Of a stretch of 64,000 nucleotides of DNA, positions 28,210 to 38,047 are shown piece by piece (position 1 is the stretch's first letter; each line of letters starts with the position of its first letter). The notes under the pieces are model-generated. The model was not told where the DNA came from. It searched no databases and saw only the letters and a list, made by a program, of their open reading frames with translations. The stretch is taken from positions 82,163 through 146,162 of the forward strand of contig JANYKN010000154.1 in NCBI GenBank assembly GCA_025361565.1, given 5' to 3'. The translations under genes and the position numbers were made by a program. The DNA is from Bacteroidota bacterium. GTDB lineage: Bacteria; Bacteroidota; Bacteroidia; Bacteroidales; NBLH01.

Positions 28210-29001
28210 TTAAATTTCAACTATGGCTTCATTTGGTAACCAACCTACTTTTCCATCATTCAGTTTTATTTCTTTCCAGCCTTCAGAATTGTCAATAATT
28301 GAAACTTTAAGGCCTTCGTGAATTATAAACAGAACAGTTCCACTTTCATTGGGCGAACTTTTTACCGAAACCGATTGGCTAAATACGATAGCAGTATTAT
28401 GACTGTTCAATACCTGATTTTGTTTATAAGAAGCATAAAAGCATACTATAGAAATTAAAATAAAGGAGATTCCAAAATAGAAAGATAACTTTCTGAATAA
28501 TAATGATTTGGAGAATAGAAACAATAATGCTAAGCTTAAAAATGAAATAAAAGTAACAATACTAAAAATCCCCCATCCTTCGGTAGAAAATAAATTAAGA
28601 AATAGCTGTAACCAATTAATTAAAAAGAACTTAGGGACTGATTCTATTTTATCCTGCACAAACTTCTGACAAAATTCCAGGTTTATAAGAATATTATCAT
28701 CATTGGGCTTAAGTTTTTTAGCCCGTTCATAATTCAAAATAGCTGATTTGTAATCCCCAATTCTATAATAAGCATTGCCCAGGTTATAGTACAATTCCGC
28801 AGCGCTATACCCAGATTTTACAAGCTTTTCATATAGATCTACTGATTTTTGAAATTCTCCGGCTGTGTATGCCTTGTTTGCATCTTTTAAAACTTTGTAA
28901 TCATCTGCAGTTTGCGCCTGGATACCAAATTGAAAAATCCATGACAAAGCGAAAATCAGAATGACTGAAAATTTGAAACTATTTGCAATAGATTTTGCCA
29001 T
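28210..29001 (-). CDS. batE: BatE: TPR plus SH3-domain aerotolerance protein
   Basis: 263 residues. Signal peptide (about 1-31, ending GIQAQ), TPR units (ANKAYTAGEFQKSVDLYEKL and LYYNLGNAYYRIGDYKSAIL), two membrane helices (about 140-158 and 165-185), and a C-terminal bacterial SH3 domain (VSVKSSPNESGTVLFIIHEG ... GWKEIKLNDGKVGWLP). This is the standard BatE layout. It is last in the Bat operon, 86 bp after batD. Bat proteins are envelope proteins first linked to aerotolerance in Bacteroides; the biochemical role is still open. Confidence 0.88.
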   Translation of the reverse strand: MAKSIANSFKFSVILIFALSWIFQFGIQAQTADDYKVLKDANKAYTAGEFQKSVDLYEKLVKSGYSAAELYYNLGNAYYRIGDYKSAILNYERAKKLKPNDDNILINLEFCQKFVQDKIESVPKFFLINWLQLFLNLFSTEGWGIFSIVTFISFLSLALLFLFSKSLLFRKLSFYFGISFILISIVCFYASYKQNQVLNSHNTAIVFSQSVSVKSSPNESGTVLFIIHEGLKVSIIDNSEGWKEIKLNDGKVGWLPNEAIVEI

Positions 29002-29087
29002 ATTTCTTTATTTAATTGATTTACAATTATATGATGATAAGCATTTAATTTCTTAATTTAAAGCTTCGATACATAATTTCTAATAAA

Positions 29088-30884
29088 TTATAAAACTTCA
29101 ACCAGCTTATTGATGATATTTCTTGCTTTTTGGTAATCTTGCTCAATTTGATTTTCAATAGAAACAGGAGCATATTTTGCAAATTCACAATTATTAATTA
29201 CTTCAATAAAATCATCAATAATCTGACTGTCAATATTTTGCTTCAATAAGGTTTCTTTTGCAGTTTCCCTCGATAAATCCGAAGTAGGTATATTGAGTTT
29301 ATCGCCTAAATATCCCCATAAAGCTTTTATTACCTCAGTATAAAAAGCCTCTTTGTTACCAAGATTCATATATTTTGCAGCCTCTTTAAGCCTTTTTAAA
29401 GATATCTTATTGGCTTTCTTATTTTTTAATAATGCAAGATTTTGGCTTTGCTTAATTTTTTCTCTTAGAAAGAAAATCAAGGTTATAAAAATCAAAAATG
29501 AAATCAAATAGCTTAAAATGAATCCCAAACTACCAAAAAAATGTTGATTTTTCCTTTGCAATTGAAAATCGTTTTCCATTATATACCGTATATCAGCGCC
29601 GATAGATTGAACTTCTTCTTTTGATAAACCTGTAGTAGAACTAATTGACTGGTTATTTTCTCCTTTGGCAATTTTAAAGTGGATTTCTTTTGATGTTAAG
29701 GTTTTATAACTTTTAGAATCTATATCAAAGTAACTAAATTGAATGCCTGGAAGGTTAAACTCACCAGGTTCTCGAGGAATGACCAGGTATTCATATGTAT
29801 TGGTTCCTTTTGCACCTGAAATTGAATTGCTGAGATTGTTAACAATCTTCGGATCATACACTTCGAATGTATTTGGAAATGCGACATTGATTTTATCTAT
29901 AATTTTTAAATTTCCATTGCCAGATACAGTAACCTTTAAAGTGATACTTTCATTACTTTTCAATTCAGTCCTGTCAACCTTTACGTCAAATGTAAAATTA
30001 GAACCTACAGCTCCGGTAAACGAAGCCGGTTTATTCTCAGGCAGAGGCAGAACATTGATGGTCTTGGGAGAACTTTTCAACTTTTTGACCACATCATTAT
30101 AAACGTCAACCATTTCGCCAAAAAAGTTTCTTCGCCTACCAACCTTTTGTTGAACAACACCCTCCATTTCAAAAGGATCGATCGTTATTTTACCACTTTG
30201 CTGAGGAAAAAGAACAGATTGTCTTATAACACCTGTCGAGTATATTTTTCCATTTACATTTTCCCTTTGAAGACTAATCTGCTGGGCTTGTTTAATATCT
30301 TCTGACCAAAAACCAGTGTAAGCCGGGAATTTTACATCATTGATATTTTTTAAGCCTGCACGATCATATACTTTTAGGGTAGATATTAATTGTTCACCCT
30401 GATAAACAGTTGTTTTACTGAGATTAATCTGAACAAAAATATCACCATCATTGTCTGATGTAACTGGCTGATTATCAATATCTGGTACTGAATTACTATT
30501 AGATGTACCCTTAATTGCCTCAATGGTAATTGGATTTGAGTAATATACTTTACCATCCACATTTACCGAAGCCTTGCCTACAGTAAATTTACCTTCTTTC
30601 CGTGCCTGTATGATGTAAGAATAAGTAATTGCAATTTCCTGAGAAGTTTTGCCGTTGATATATTGAAAACTGGTACTGGTTGAATTACTGGGACCTGCAA
30701 GAACATTAAAATCACCAAGACTTGGTGGATTAAAATCAGAGCAATCGGCATTTACTGTAAAATTTAATCTGAAATTCTCACCCACTTCAACAACGTTATT
30801 CGCTGAAGCCTTAAAACTTACCTGTGCCATTAATTCATTTCCGATACAGGTAAATAGAAGCAAAGTTGTTAAAACATTCTTCAT
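29088..30884 (-). CDS. batD: BatD oxygen-tolerance protein
   Basis: 598 residues. Signal peptide (LTTLLLFTCIGNELMAQ) followed by several immunoglobulin-like beta-sandwich domains, with typical openings such as FKASANNVVEVGENFRLNFT, FVQINLSKTTVYQGEQLIST and FDVKVDRTELKSNESITLKV. One membrane helix lies near 455-475 (LGFILSYLISFLIFITLIFF). A cytoplasmic helical tail of about 120 residues (KEAFYTEVIKALWGYLGDKL) follows. This is the BatD family. It follows batC in the same operon. Confidence 0.9.
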   Translation of the reverse strand: MKNVLTTLLLFTCIGNELMAQVSFKASANNVVEVGENFRLNFTVNADCSDFNPPSLGDFNVLAGPSNSTSTSFQYINGKTSQEIAITYSYIIQARKEGKFTVGKASVNVDGKVYYSNPITIEAIKGTSNSNSVPDIDNQPVTSDNDGDIFVQINLSKTTVYQGEQLISTLKVYDRAGLKNINDVKFPAYTGFWSEDIKQAQQISLQRENVNGKIYSTGVIRQSVLFPQQSGKITIDPFEMEGVVQQKVGRRRNFFGEMVDVYNDVVKKLKSSPKTINVLPLPENKPASFTGAVGSNFTFDVKVDRTELKSNESITLKVTVSGNGNLKIIDKINVAFPNTFEVYDPKIVNNLSNSISGAKGTNTYEYLVIPREPGEFNLPGIQFSYFDIDSKSYKTLTSKEIHFKIAKGENNQSISSTTGLSKEEVQSIGADIRYIMENDFQLQRKNQHFFGSLGFILSYLISFLIFITLIFFLREKIKQSQNLALLKNKKANKISLKRLKEAAKYMNLGNKEAFYTEVIKALWGYLGDKLNIPTSDLSRETAKETLLKQNIDSQIIDDFIEVINNCEFAKYAPVSIENQIEQDYQKARNIINKLVEVL

Positions 30885-30971
30885 CAGTATATTGTTTTAT
30901 GTAAATGGTTATTCGCTTTTATGAAATTAGTAATGTACAATTTTCTAATAACTAATGTCTAATTTCTGGAT

Positions 30972-31982
30972 CTACCAATCCTTCTCTAATTTATTCGTTT
31001 TCACGCCTTTGACTTTCTTAAGTTTTCCCTGAACCTCTTTTTCATCATTTAAAATAGCGTCAAGTATCCGAAGGGCATCTTCTTTCGAAATTTTATCCTT
31101 AGGATTTTGTTTAACATCTTGCGAATCAGGCTTACCATCGTTATTTGAATCTAAATCCCGATAATCAGGCAATCCATCTTTGTCGCTATCTTGTGGCTTT
31201 TCAGGATTTTTCCCAGCTTCTTCGCTATCAGGTTTCCCATCGTTGTCAGAATCAGTGTCTTTGTAATCAGGTGTTCCATCCTTGTCAGTATCTCTGGGCT
31301 TATCCGGGTTGTTTCCTTTTTCCTCTTTATCTGGGATACCATCTCCATCGCTATCATTCTCGCTGGGCTTATTTTGGTTTTTATCCTGATTCTGATCCTG
31401 CTTATTTTTATCCTGGTTATTCTTGTCTTGATCCTGCTTATTTTTATCTTGTTGGTTCTTATCCTTATTTTTCTCGTTTTTGTTTTTCTGATCTTCAAGC
31501 ATTTTCTTTAATTGCTGGGCATACCCTAAATTAAACTTGGTTTCGCGATCTGAAGGATTATTTTTTAGTGCCGATTTATAGGATTCAATGCTTTTGTCAA
31601 TCTGCTTGATTGATTCATCCATTTTTTGTTCCGACAATAGCTTTTTTGTTTGATTTAACTGGCTATTGCCAATATTGTGATATAATTTACCCAGCTTTTC
31701 TTTATCGGTTGATTTACTGGCCAAATCAGAGAATTGTTTTATGGCATCGTCATATTTTTCTTGTTTATAAAATGCATCGCCAAGGTTAAACTTTGCTTCA
31801 AATGATTCATCATTCGTAGTTACGGCTTTTTGATAGGATACTTCAGAATTTCCATAATTCTTGCTAAGATAATCTTCAGTTCCCTGCCTAATATATCGTT
31901 TTTCCTTTTGGCTATACATGCCATTTGAAACAAGAATGATTAAAACAAGTATAGAAATGTGTTTTATATAACTCATATTCAA
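30972..31982 (-). CDS. batC: BatC: TPR protein with Lys/Gln/Asp linker and calcium-type TSP3 repeats
   Basis: 336 residues. Signal peptide (about 1-24), TPR region (27-160, with FEAKFNLGDAFYKQEKYDDA and TKFNLGYAQQLKK), a low-complexity Lys/Asn/Gln/Asp linker at 163-206, then thrombospondin type-3-like repeats at 208-295 (DSDGDGIPDKEE, DTDKDGTPDYKDTDSDNDGKPDSEE, DSDKDGLPDYRDLDSNNDGKPD). The DxDxDGxxD units normally bind calcium. The last 40 residues are basic and helical. BatC proteins usually have the TPR and linker; the TSP3 tract is an addition. It lies 8 bp from batB. Confidence 0.85.
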   Translation of the reverse strand: MNMSYIKHISILVLIILVSNGMYSQKEKRYIRQGTEDYLSKNYGNSEVSYQKAVTTNDESFEAKFNLGDAFYKQEKYDDAIKQFSDLASKSTDKEKLGKLYHNIGNSQLNQTKKLLSEQKMDESIKQIDKSIESYKSALKNNPSDRETKFNLGYAQQLKKMLEDQKNKNEKNKDKNQQDKNKQDQDKNNQDKNKQDQNQDKNQNKPSENDSDGDGIPDKEEKGNNPDKPRDTDKDGTPDYKDTDSDNDGKPDSEEAGKNPEKPQDSDKDGLPDYRDLDSNNDGKPDSQDVKQNPKDKISKEDALRILDAILNDEKEVQGKLKKVKGVKTNKLEKDW

Positions 31983-31990
31983 ATGTTTAT

Positions 31991-33019
31991 TTATGATCTT
32001 AAATTAAATATTTTTACTTTTTCCAATTGTTTGTTTTTTCTGTTTAAAACCAGAAAATCTAACAATAGCAAAACCAATGCTAGAAAAATTACATATTGAA
32101 AAACATCTTCATATTCGGAGTAGATGCGCGATTCCAATTCTGTTTTGTCTAATTTTTCAATTTCGTCGTATAAGGTCGATAATCCAAATTTTGAATTACT
32201 GGCTCTTATATATTTACCACCTCCTGCATCAGCAATCTGAATGAGCATATTTTCGTCCAAACTAGTCATAATTACATTCCCTGCATTGTCTTTTCTAAAA
32301 TCACTGCTGCCTTCAATAGGAATTGGAGTTCCTTTTACATCGCCTAAACCAATGGTATAAACCAATATTCCTTTCTCTTTTGCTTCTGCCACAGCATCTA
32401 GTGGATTGTCTTCATGATTTTCGCCATCAGTAATAATGATTAGAACCTTTTTTTTCTCATTATCCGGACTAAACGATTTCATTGAAAGTCTAATAGCTTC
32501 TCCAATTGCAGTTCCTTGCTGCTGAACCATATTTGTATTTAGCGATTCCAGAAACATCTTGGTTGAAGTATAATCGGTAGTAATTGGAACCTGAACAAAA
32601 GCCTCGCCAGCAAAAACAATCAAGCCAATTTTGTCGTTTTTTAAATTATCCAGCATCTTTCCAATCGATCGCTTGGCTGCATCCAGTCTGTTAGGCTTCA
32701 TATCCTCTGCAAGCATACTGTTTGAAACATCAAGGGCAATCATTATTTCAACCCCTTCGGTTTTAACCTCACGCAATTTTGCGCCAAATTGTGGCCGCGC
32801 AATTGCAAATATAACTAAAGCCAATGCGGCAATAACAATCGAAAACTTAATAACTGGTCTCCGTTTAGAAACCAAAGGCATTAAATTTATAATTACATGA
32901 TTATCACCAAAACTGTCTAGTGATTTCCTTTTCTTTCGCTGGGTAAATACAAACATCAGAATCAAAACAGGAATGACTGCCAATGCAAATAAATACTCAG
33001 GGTTAGCTATATGAAACAT
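31991..33019 (-). CDS. batB: BatB: membrane-anchored von Willebrand A protein
   Basis: 342 residues. N-terminal helices (about 8-25 and 57-75) lead into a VWA domain. Its metal-ion-dependent adhesion site starts ALDVSNSMLAEDM (DxSxS), followed by VFAGEAFVQVPITTDYTS (threonine) and IIITDGENHEDNPLDA (Asp). A C-terminal helix near 310-330 closes the membrane anchor. It is a close relative of BatA at 33120-34112, probably by duplication, and is followed after 8 bp by batC. Confidence 0.92.
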   Translation of the reverse strand: MFHIANPEYLFALAVIPVLILMFVFTQRKKRKSLDSFGDNHVIINLMPLVSKRRPVIKFSIVIAALALVIFAIARPQFGAKLREVKTEGVEIMIALDVSNSMLAEDMKPNRLDAAKRSIGKMLDNLKNDKIGLIVFAGEAFVQVPITTDYTSTKMFLESLNTNMVQQQGTAIGEAIRLSMKSFSPDNEKKKVLIIITDGENHEDNPLDAVAEAKEKGILVYTIGLGDVKGTPIPIEGSSDFRKDNAGNVIMTSLDENMLIQIADAGGGKYIRASNSKFGLSTLYDEIEKLDKTELESRIYSEYEDVFQYVIFLALVLLLLDFLVLNRKNKQLEKVKIFNLRS

Positions 33020-33119
33020 ATTTTGTTCTGTTTATATTTATATTCAAATAAGAGCCCAAAAATGAATTACCGATTTATAATTCTCCGCAATACAAACTTT
33101 AATGTACCTTGATTCTAAA

Positions 33120-34112
33120 TCAAGGAATCGTTCGTAAGACAGTATTCCGAATAATAATATCAAATAAAAGCAAAGCAGCTATAATCAATGCCAAAGGTAT
33201 ATACTCATCGTTTTTGGAGCTGAATTTTTTTACATCAACCTTTGATTTTTCAAGCTTGTCAATTTCTTTATAAATATCAATCAACTTTTGGTTGTTGGTT
33301 GCCCTAAAATATTTACCATCAGTTAAACTGGATATCTCTTTTAACATTTTCTCATCAATTTGAACTTCCATGTTCTGATATTGCACACCAAACATGGTTT
33401 GAACAGGATAAGGGGCATAACCATTACGGCCAACTCCAACTGTGTATACCCTAATTCCAAGACTTTTTGCAATCTGAGCTGCCGTTATAGGGTCAATTGA
33501 TCCCATGTTGTTAACCCCATCTGTAAGCAAAATAACTACTTTGCTTTTGGCCTCACTATCTTTGAGTCTGTTTATTGATGTGGCAAGTCCCATTCCAATG
33601 GCTGTTCCATCTTCAATTAAACCTTGTTTTATTTCCTGAAAAAGATTAATTAATACGGCATGATCTGTTGTAAGCGGACATTGTGTAAAACTCTCACCAC
33701 TAAATACAACCAAGCCAATCCTATCATATTCACGCCCGGAAATAAACTCAACTGCTACATTTTTTGAAGCTTCAAGCCTATCCGGTTCAAAATCTCTAGC
33801 TAGCATACTGCTCGAAATATCAAGGGCAATAACAATATCAATACCTTCGGTTGTCGAATCTTCCCATTTGCTGGTTGATTGTGGCCTGGCGAGAATAACT
33901 ATAAGTAATGCAATAATCAACATTCTTATGCCAAAAACAACATGCCTCAATATATGTTTAAAGCCAATTGGCTGAACATTGAATGCCCGCAAACTTGAAA
34001 TCTGGATAGAAGTATGGCTTTTTTCATCCTTAAGGATGTACCAGATTATCATTGGGATTAGAATCACTAATCCATATAAAAATTCGGAATTTGCAAAAAC
34101 AATGTTTCTCAT
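33120..34112 (-). CDS. batA: BatA: membrane-anchored von Willebrand A protein
   Basis: 330 residues. Two N-terminal helices, a VWA domain with an intact MIDAS (ALDISSSMLARDF, VFSGESFTQCPLTTDHAV, ILLTDGVNNMGSIDP) and a C-terminal helix (YIPLALIIAALLLFDIII). It pairs with BatB; both probably expose the VWA domain to the periplasm and assemble with the MoxR ATPase and other Bat proteins. It is 31 bp after the gene at 34144-35166. Confidence 0.92.
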   Translation of the reverse strand: MRNIVFANSEFLYGLVILIPMIIWYILKDEKSHTSIQISSLRAFNVQPIGFKHILRHVVFGIRMLIIALLIVILARPQSTSKWEDSTTEGIDIVIALDISSSMLARDFEPDRLEASKNVAVEFISGREYDRIGLVVFSGESFTQCPLTTDHAVLINLFQEIKQGLIEDGTAIGMGLATSINRLKDSEAKSKVVILLTDGVNNMGSIDPITAAQIAKSLGIRVYTVGVGRNGYAPYPVQTMFGVQYQNMEVQIDEKMLKEISSLTDGKYFRATNNQKLIDIYKEIDKLEKSKVDVKKFSSKNDEYIPLALIIAALLLFDIIIRNTVLRTIP

Positions 34113-34143
34113 TTAAATGTTCTATTTCAAAATCTTAGATTGT

Positions 34144-35166
34144 TTATTTTTCAAAACTTACTTTTTCAGGATTATTTAATTCTTCATCAACCTGAATTTT
34201 TTCAGCTACAATTGTTCCCTGAACAAATTGATAAGCATTCTTCATACTAAGGTCATTTTCGTCAGGCAAAGGCTTGTATTTGGCAAATTTAGTCAAATCA
34301 GAAAATGTTAATGTCTGTTTTAAAGCCATATACAAATTCTGCTCAATGTTTTCGGAATGTTTAAAACTTTCAAGTATTTCGTGGCTGGTGCGCTCAAACG
34401 TATGAATTGAGAAGCGATCTTCAATATAAGCCCTCAAAATATCAGTTAGCTCAGTATAATAAAGTATTTCTTTTTCGGCTTGCCATAGTTTTTTAGCCTT
34501 TAGATCATCTAAAGCCCTTAGAGCTATTATATAAGCTGGTTCTTTCGGCTTTTCTGGCAACTTTATAAACGGCCTATTCTTATTTCTTCTTTTTATGTAT
34601 ATAACCACCAAAATAATTATAAGCGAAACACCTAATAAAATTAAAATATAAGGATAATAAAGCTGTAAAAACTCCTTAAATGTCCATGGTGTATCAATGG
34701 GTTCTTTAACATCAAATATTTTCAACATCTGAGATGTATCAATTTTGGCATATTCTGTTGAATCTATCCGAACTTTATTAACCATCAAAAGCAATGAATC
34801 GGTGTATAAAGTATCCAATTTATGCCTGAAGACAAAAGGAGGCAATTTAAAAATACTGTCATCAAATGCTGTAATGAGTAGCCGCTGGCTAACAATTATT
34901 TTTTGATTGTTCAATATTTGGGTGTCAATTTTGGAAGCTTCCAATAAATCTACACCATCAATTATCTTATCCTTAAATAAAGGAAAAATCACTTTCTCAT
35001 TTTTAGGCTGTTCAGCACTCAGAGTAAGCCAAACCTGATCACCAATTTCAATTGCAATAGAATCGAGTTTGGCTTTCAGCTTTATTTCCTGAGCAATAGA
35101 ATTTTGAAAGGTGAAAAATCCAATCAATAAGGTAAATACTAAATTAATTCTGTGTTTGAAATCCAT
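34144..35166 (-). CDS. Bat-cluster membrane protein of unknown function
   Basis: 340 residues. Signal peptide (about 1-25, ending NSIAQ), a periplasmic beta-rich domain (LKAKLDSIAIEIGDQVWLTL ...), one membrane helix near 170-190 (YPYILILLGVSLIIILVVIY) with a basic KRRNKNR stop, and a cytoplasmic helical domain (YTELTDILRAYIEDRFSIHT ...) like the tail of BatD. Proteins of this layout regularly sit between the DUF58 gene and batA in Bacteroidota. It probably acts in the same complex. Confidence 0.75.
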   Translation of the reverse strand: MDFKHRINLVFTLLIGFFTFQNSIAQEIKLKAKLDSIAIEIGDQVWLTLSAEQPKNEKVIFPLFKDKIIDGVDLLEASKIDTQILNNQKIIVSQRLLITAFDDSIFKLPPFVFRHKLDTLYTDSLLLMVNKVRIDSTEYAKIDTSQMLKIFDVKEPIDTPWTFKEFLQLYYPYILILLGVSLIIILVVIYIKRRNKNRPFIKLPEKPKEPAYIIALRALDDLKAKKLWQAEKEILYYTELTDILRAYIEDRFSIHTFERTSHEILESFKHSENIEQNLYMALKQTLTFSDLTKFAKYKPLPDENDLSMKNAYQFVQGTIVAEKIQVDEELNNPEKVSFEK

Positions 35167-35203
35167 ATTTTATCAGATTCGAAAATCAGGTGTTTATTTA
35201 AAA

Positions 35204-36067
35204 TTAGCGTTGCTTGAATAGTTGACGAAGTGGTTTTACATAATCTTCATCAGTTCTTATTTTAGCATTATCAACTGCTGCGCGAGTAAAAATATCTTTC
35301 AGCTGGAGATCGGCTTTTAACCATGTATCCCTATATTGCTTACGAATTCCTGAATCGGATGTATCGATCCACATGAATTTGTCACTTTCAGCATCACGCA
35401 GCTTAACAAGTCCTACATCGGGTAATTCAGTTTCACGGGCATCATAAACATGCAGTGCAATCATGTCATGTTTATGGTTCGCGATTCGCAATGCATCTGA
35501 AAAACCGGTGTCAATAAAATCGGAAATTACAAAAGAAATGGTCTTCTTTTTCTGAACATTAGTAAGGTATCTGAGAGCTTCGGCTATATTGGTGCCTTTA
35601 CTTTGAGGACGCAAATCTATTAATTCCCTGATGATACGAAGAATATGCTTACGACCTTTTTTAGGCGGTATATACTTTTCAATTTTATCACTAAAGAATA
35701 TAACACCTATTTTGTCATTATTCTGAATGGCTGAAAACGCCAAAACAGCAGAGATTTCTATTATTAATTCCCTTTTTAAAACTTTTTGAGATCCAAATTC
35801 TTTTGAATCACTTAGATCGACAAGCAGCATTACGGTGAGTTCACGCTCTTCTTCAAATATTTTGATATAAGGATGATTAAATCGGGCTGTAACATTCCAG
35901 TCAATATTTCGGATATCGTCACCGTATTGATATTCACGTACTTCGCTAAAAGCCATACCGCGCCCTTTAAAAGCACTGTGATATTCGCCTGCGAAAATAT
36001 GATTTGAAAGCCCTTTTGTCTTTATTTCAATTTTCCTTACTTTTTTCAGAAGTTCTGAGGTTTCCAC
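35204..36067 (-). CDS. DUF58 protein of the MoxR/Bat cluster
   Basis: 287 residues with the DUF58 hallmark GDDIRNIDWNVTARFNHPYI and a following VWA-like fold (VMLLVDLSDSKEFG, then FVISDFIDTGFSDAL). There is no membrane segment, so it is cytoplasmic. DUF58 proteins nearly always accompany a MoxR AAA+ ATPase, as here (180 bp downstream of moxR), and are thought to be its partner or client. Confidence 0.9.
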   Translation of the reverse strand: METSELLKKVRKIEIKTKGLSNHIFAGEYHSAFKGRGMAFSEVREYQYGDDIRNIDWNVTARFNHPYIKIFEEERELTVMLLVDLSDSKEFGSQKVLKRELIIEISAVLAFSAIQNNDKIGVIFFSDKIEKYIPPKKGRKHILRIIRELIDLRPQSKGTNIAEALRYLTNVQKKKTISFVISDFIDTGFSDALRIANHKHDMIALHVYDARETELPDVGLVKLRDAESDKFMWIDTSDSGIRKQYRDTWLKADLQLKDIFTRAAVDNAKIRTDEDYVKPLRQLFKQR

Positions 36068-36247
36068 TTTTTAATATTTATTGGTTAAATAATTAATCTG
36101 TCTATTAAAAAATCACAACTTACAATCATCAAAAAATAAAAAGGAAACAATGATTGAAAAAAACCATATTTCAAATTGAACCTTATTTTATTGTCATTGA
36201 TTGATCGATAAAATCATTTAGACTTTAAGTGCAGACTTTAAATAACA

Positions 36248-37243
36248 CTATGGAACTTCAACAGTATTCAATATTTCACTAATAATTTCTTCCTGACTAA
36301 TGTTTTCTGCTTCAGCCTCATAGGTAAGACCAATACGATGTCTGAGTACATCATGACAAACAGCCCTAACGTCTTCCGGAAGAACGTAACCTCTTCGCCT
36401 GATAAAGGCAAATGCTTTGGAAGCTAACGCCAAATTTATACTAGCCCTTGGAGATCCTCCAAAACTGATGAGGCCTTTAAATTTTTTTAGATTATAATTT
36501 TCTGGATTACGAGTTGCGAAAACAATATCAAGAATATATTTTTCTATTTTTTCGCTCATGTAAACTTCCCTCACAACATCCCTTGCACGAAGTATTTCTT
36601 CTGTTTTTAGTACTTTATTTGCTATCGGAAAAGATTTTGCAAGATTTTCGCGCATAATTAGCTTTTCTTCTTCAAATTTTGGATAGTTAATAATCACTTT
36701 TAACATAAAACGGTCTATCTGAGCTTCAGGTAATGGATAAGTACCTTCTTGCTCTATAGGGTTTTGGGTTGCTAAAACAAGAAAAGGTTCTTCAAGTTTA
36801 AATGATTCGGCTCCAATGGTGACTTGTTTTTCTTGCATAGCCTCAAGTAAAGCACTTTGTACTTTTGCAGGAGAACGGTTTATCTCATCAGCTAAAATGA
36901 AATTAGAAAAAATAGGTCCTTTTTTAACAATAAACTCTTCCTGTTTCTGGCTATAAATCATTGTTCCTAAAAGGTCTGCAGGAAGCAGATCCGGAGTAAA
37001 TTGTATTCTACTAAATTTAGCATCAACAGTAGTGGCAAGTGTATTAATAGCTAATGTTTTTGCAAGGCCGGGCACCCCTTCAAGTAAAATATGCCCTTTT
37101 GATATTAATCCAATTATAAGGCTTTCAACCAGGTGTTGTTGACCTACGATTACCTTATTCATTTCCATGGTGATAAGGTCTATAATTGCACTTTCCCTTT
37201 GAATTTTTTCATTCAACTCTCTAATATCAGCAGTTTGCTCCAT
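36248..37243 (-). CDS. MoxR-family AAA+ ATPase
   Basis: 331 residues. Walker A is in LLEGVPGLAKTLAINTLA (the GxxGxAKT variant of MoxR), Walker B in NFILADEINRSPAKVQSALL, sensor 1 in VLATQNPIEQEGTYPLPEAQ, and the arginine finger and sensor 2 in IDRFMLK and GGSPRASINLAL. MoxR ATPases act as chaperones for VWA and other proteins. It is the first gene of the Bat operon, with a Bacteroidota-type promoter 41 bp upstream. Confidence 0.95.
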   Translation of the reverse strand: MEQTADIRELNEKIQRESAIIDLITMEMNKVIVGQQHLVESLIIGLISKGHILLEGVPGLAKTLAINTLATTVDAKFSRIQFTPDLLPADLLGTMIYSQKQEEFIVKKGPIFSNFILADEINRSPAKVQSALLEAMQEKQVTIGAESFKLEEPFLVLATQNPIEQEGTYPLPEAQIDRFMLKVIINYPKFEEEKLIMRENLAKSFPIANKVLKTEEILRARDVVREVYMSEKIEKYILDIVFATRNPENYNLKKFKGLISFGGSPRASINLALASKAFAFIRRRGYVLPEDVRAVCHDVLRHRIGLTYEAEAENISQEEIISEILNTVEVP

Positions 37244-37283
37244 AATTTATAATAAGATTTAAAATGGTTTTAACGTTGGTGAG

Positions 37284-37314
37284 CAAAAGTATTAATAGTG
37301 AATACCAATTCCAA
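37284..37314 (-). promoter_or_regulatory. Promoter of the MoxR-Bat operon
   Basis: On the minus strand: TTG (37314-37312), 20 bp, TACTTTTG (37291-37284). This agrees with the Bacteroidota -33/-7 consensus and spacing and lies 41 bp before the moxR start codon. Confidence 0.65.
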
Positions 37315-37483
37315 CAGCTTTAAGTTAAATTAAAACAAAATTTAACACTTTTTAACTTATTAATGTCATTTTTACAACCAGACTACTAATATCAAAAATT
37401 ATATGATTTAAATAAAATCTGAAGAGTTACATAGGTTGTAATATATGAAGAAAAAACTGGTCATGAAAAGTTCAATGTTATTA

Positions 37484-37519
37484 CAAAAAAAAGCTCCACA
37501 TATTAAAAATCTGGAGCTT
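37484..37519 (-). terminator. Rho-independent terminator of the small lipoprotein gene
   Basis: AAGCTCCA at 37491-37498 pairs with TGGAGCTT at 37512-37519. On the minus strand an eight-T run follows. Confidence 0.85.
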
Positions 37520-37543
37520 ATAGCTTAACAAAATTAAATGCTT

Positions 37544-37891
37544 TTATTTCATTCCTTTATCGGTAATCAAAGTGATCTTACCATTTGTCCAACAAATATC
37601 ATACACCCTCGTTTTTTCTCCTTCAGTAAATTCAACAGAATAGCAATCACCGTTTTTTGCAATCACTTTTGGATCTGATAAATCGTAAACTCCCATATCG
37701 TTATCTTTTATTTCCTGCGTAGCACCAAATTTATCAAGAGCACTAACTAGATCAGCAGATTTTCCTTTAATCATCCCAACAAATTCAAGCATTTCTGCAG
37801 ATAGTTTAACATTTGAAGTATTGCCACTGCATCCAGAAAAAGCAAAAAAAACAGCTAATACAATAAAAAGTGATAAGAATATTTTTTTCAT
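37544..37891 (-). CDS. Small lipoprotein, unknown
   Basis: 115 residues with a lipoprotein signal (hydrophobic LFIVLAVFFAF, lipobox FSGC with Cys 21, then SGNTS). The mature 95 residues have the pattern KNGDCYSVEFTEGEKTRVYD and ICWTNGKITLITDKG, suggesting a small beta-sheet domain. Family not recognised. Monocistronic with its own terminator. Confidence 0.75.
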   Translation of the reverse strand: MKKIFLSLFIVLAVFFAFSGCSGNTSNVKLSAEMLEFVGMIKGKSADLVSALDKFGATQEIKDNDMGVYDLSDPKVIAKNGDCYSVEFTEGEKTRVYDICWTNGKITLITDKGMK

Positions 37892-38047
37892 AACTAGAAA
37901 TTTTAAGTTAGTAAAGTTTCAAATTTAATGTCATTTTCAATAGATTCAAAGAATTAACCCATATTATTTCATTAATCTTTAGCAATTTGCTAACACAACA
38001 TTGATTTTGAAAGATAAAAATTATTAGGATTAGAGATGTATTGTCTA

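Noticed and set aside
31145..31534. Long plus- and minus-strand alternative ORFs across the BatC linker and TSP3 region
   Set aside because: They are shadows of the repetitive GAT/AAA-rich BatC coding sequence; none has a plausible protein composition.
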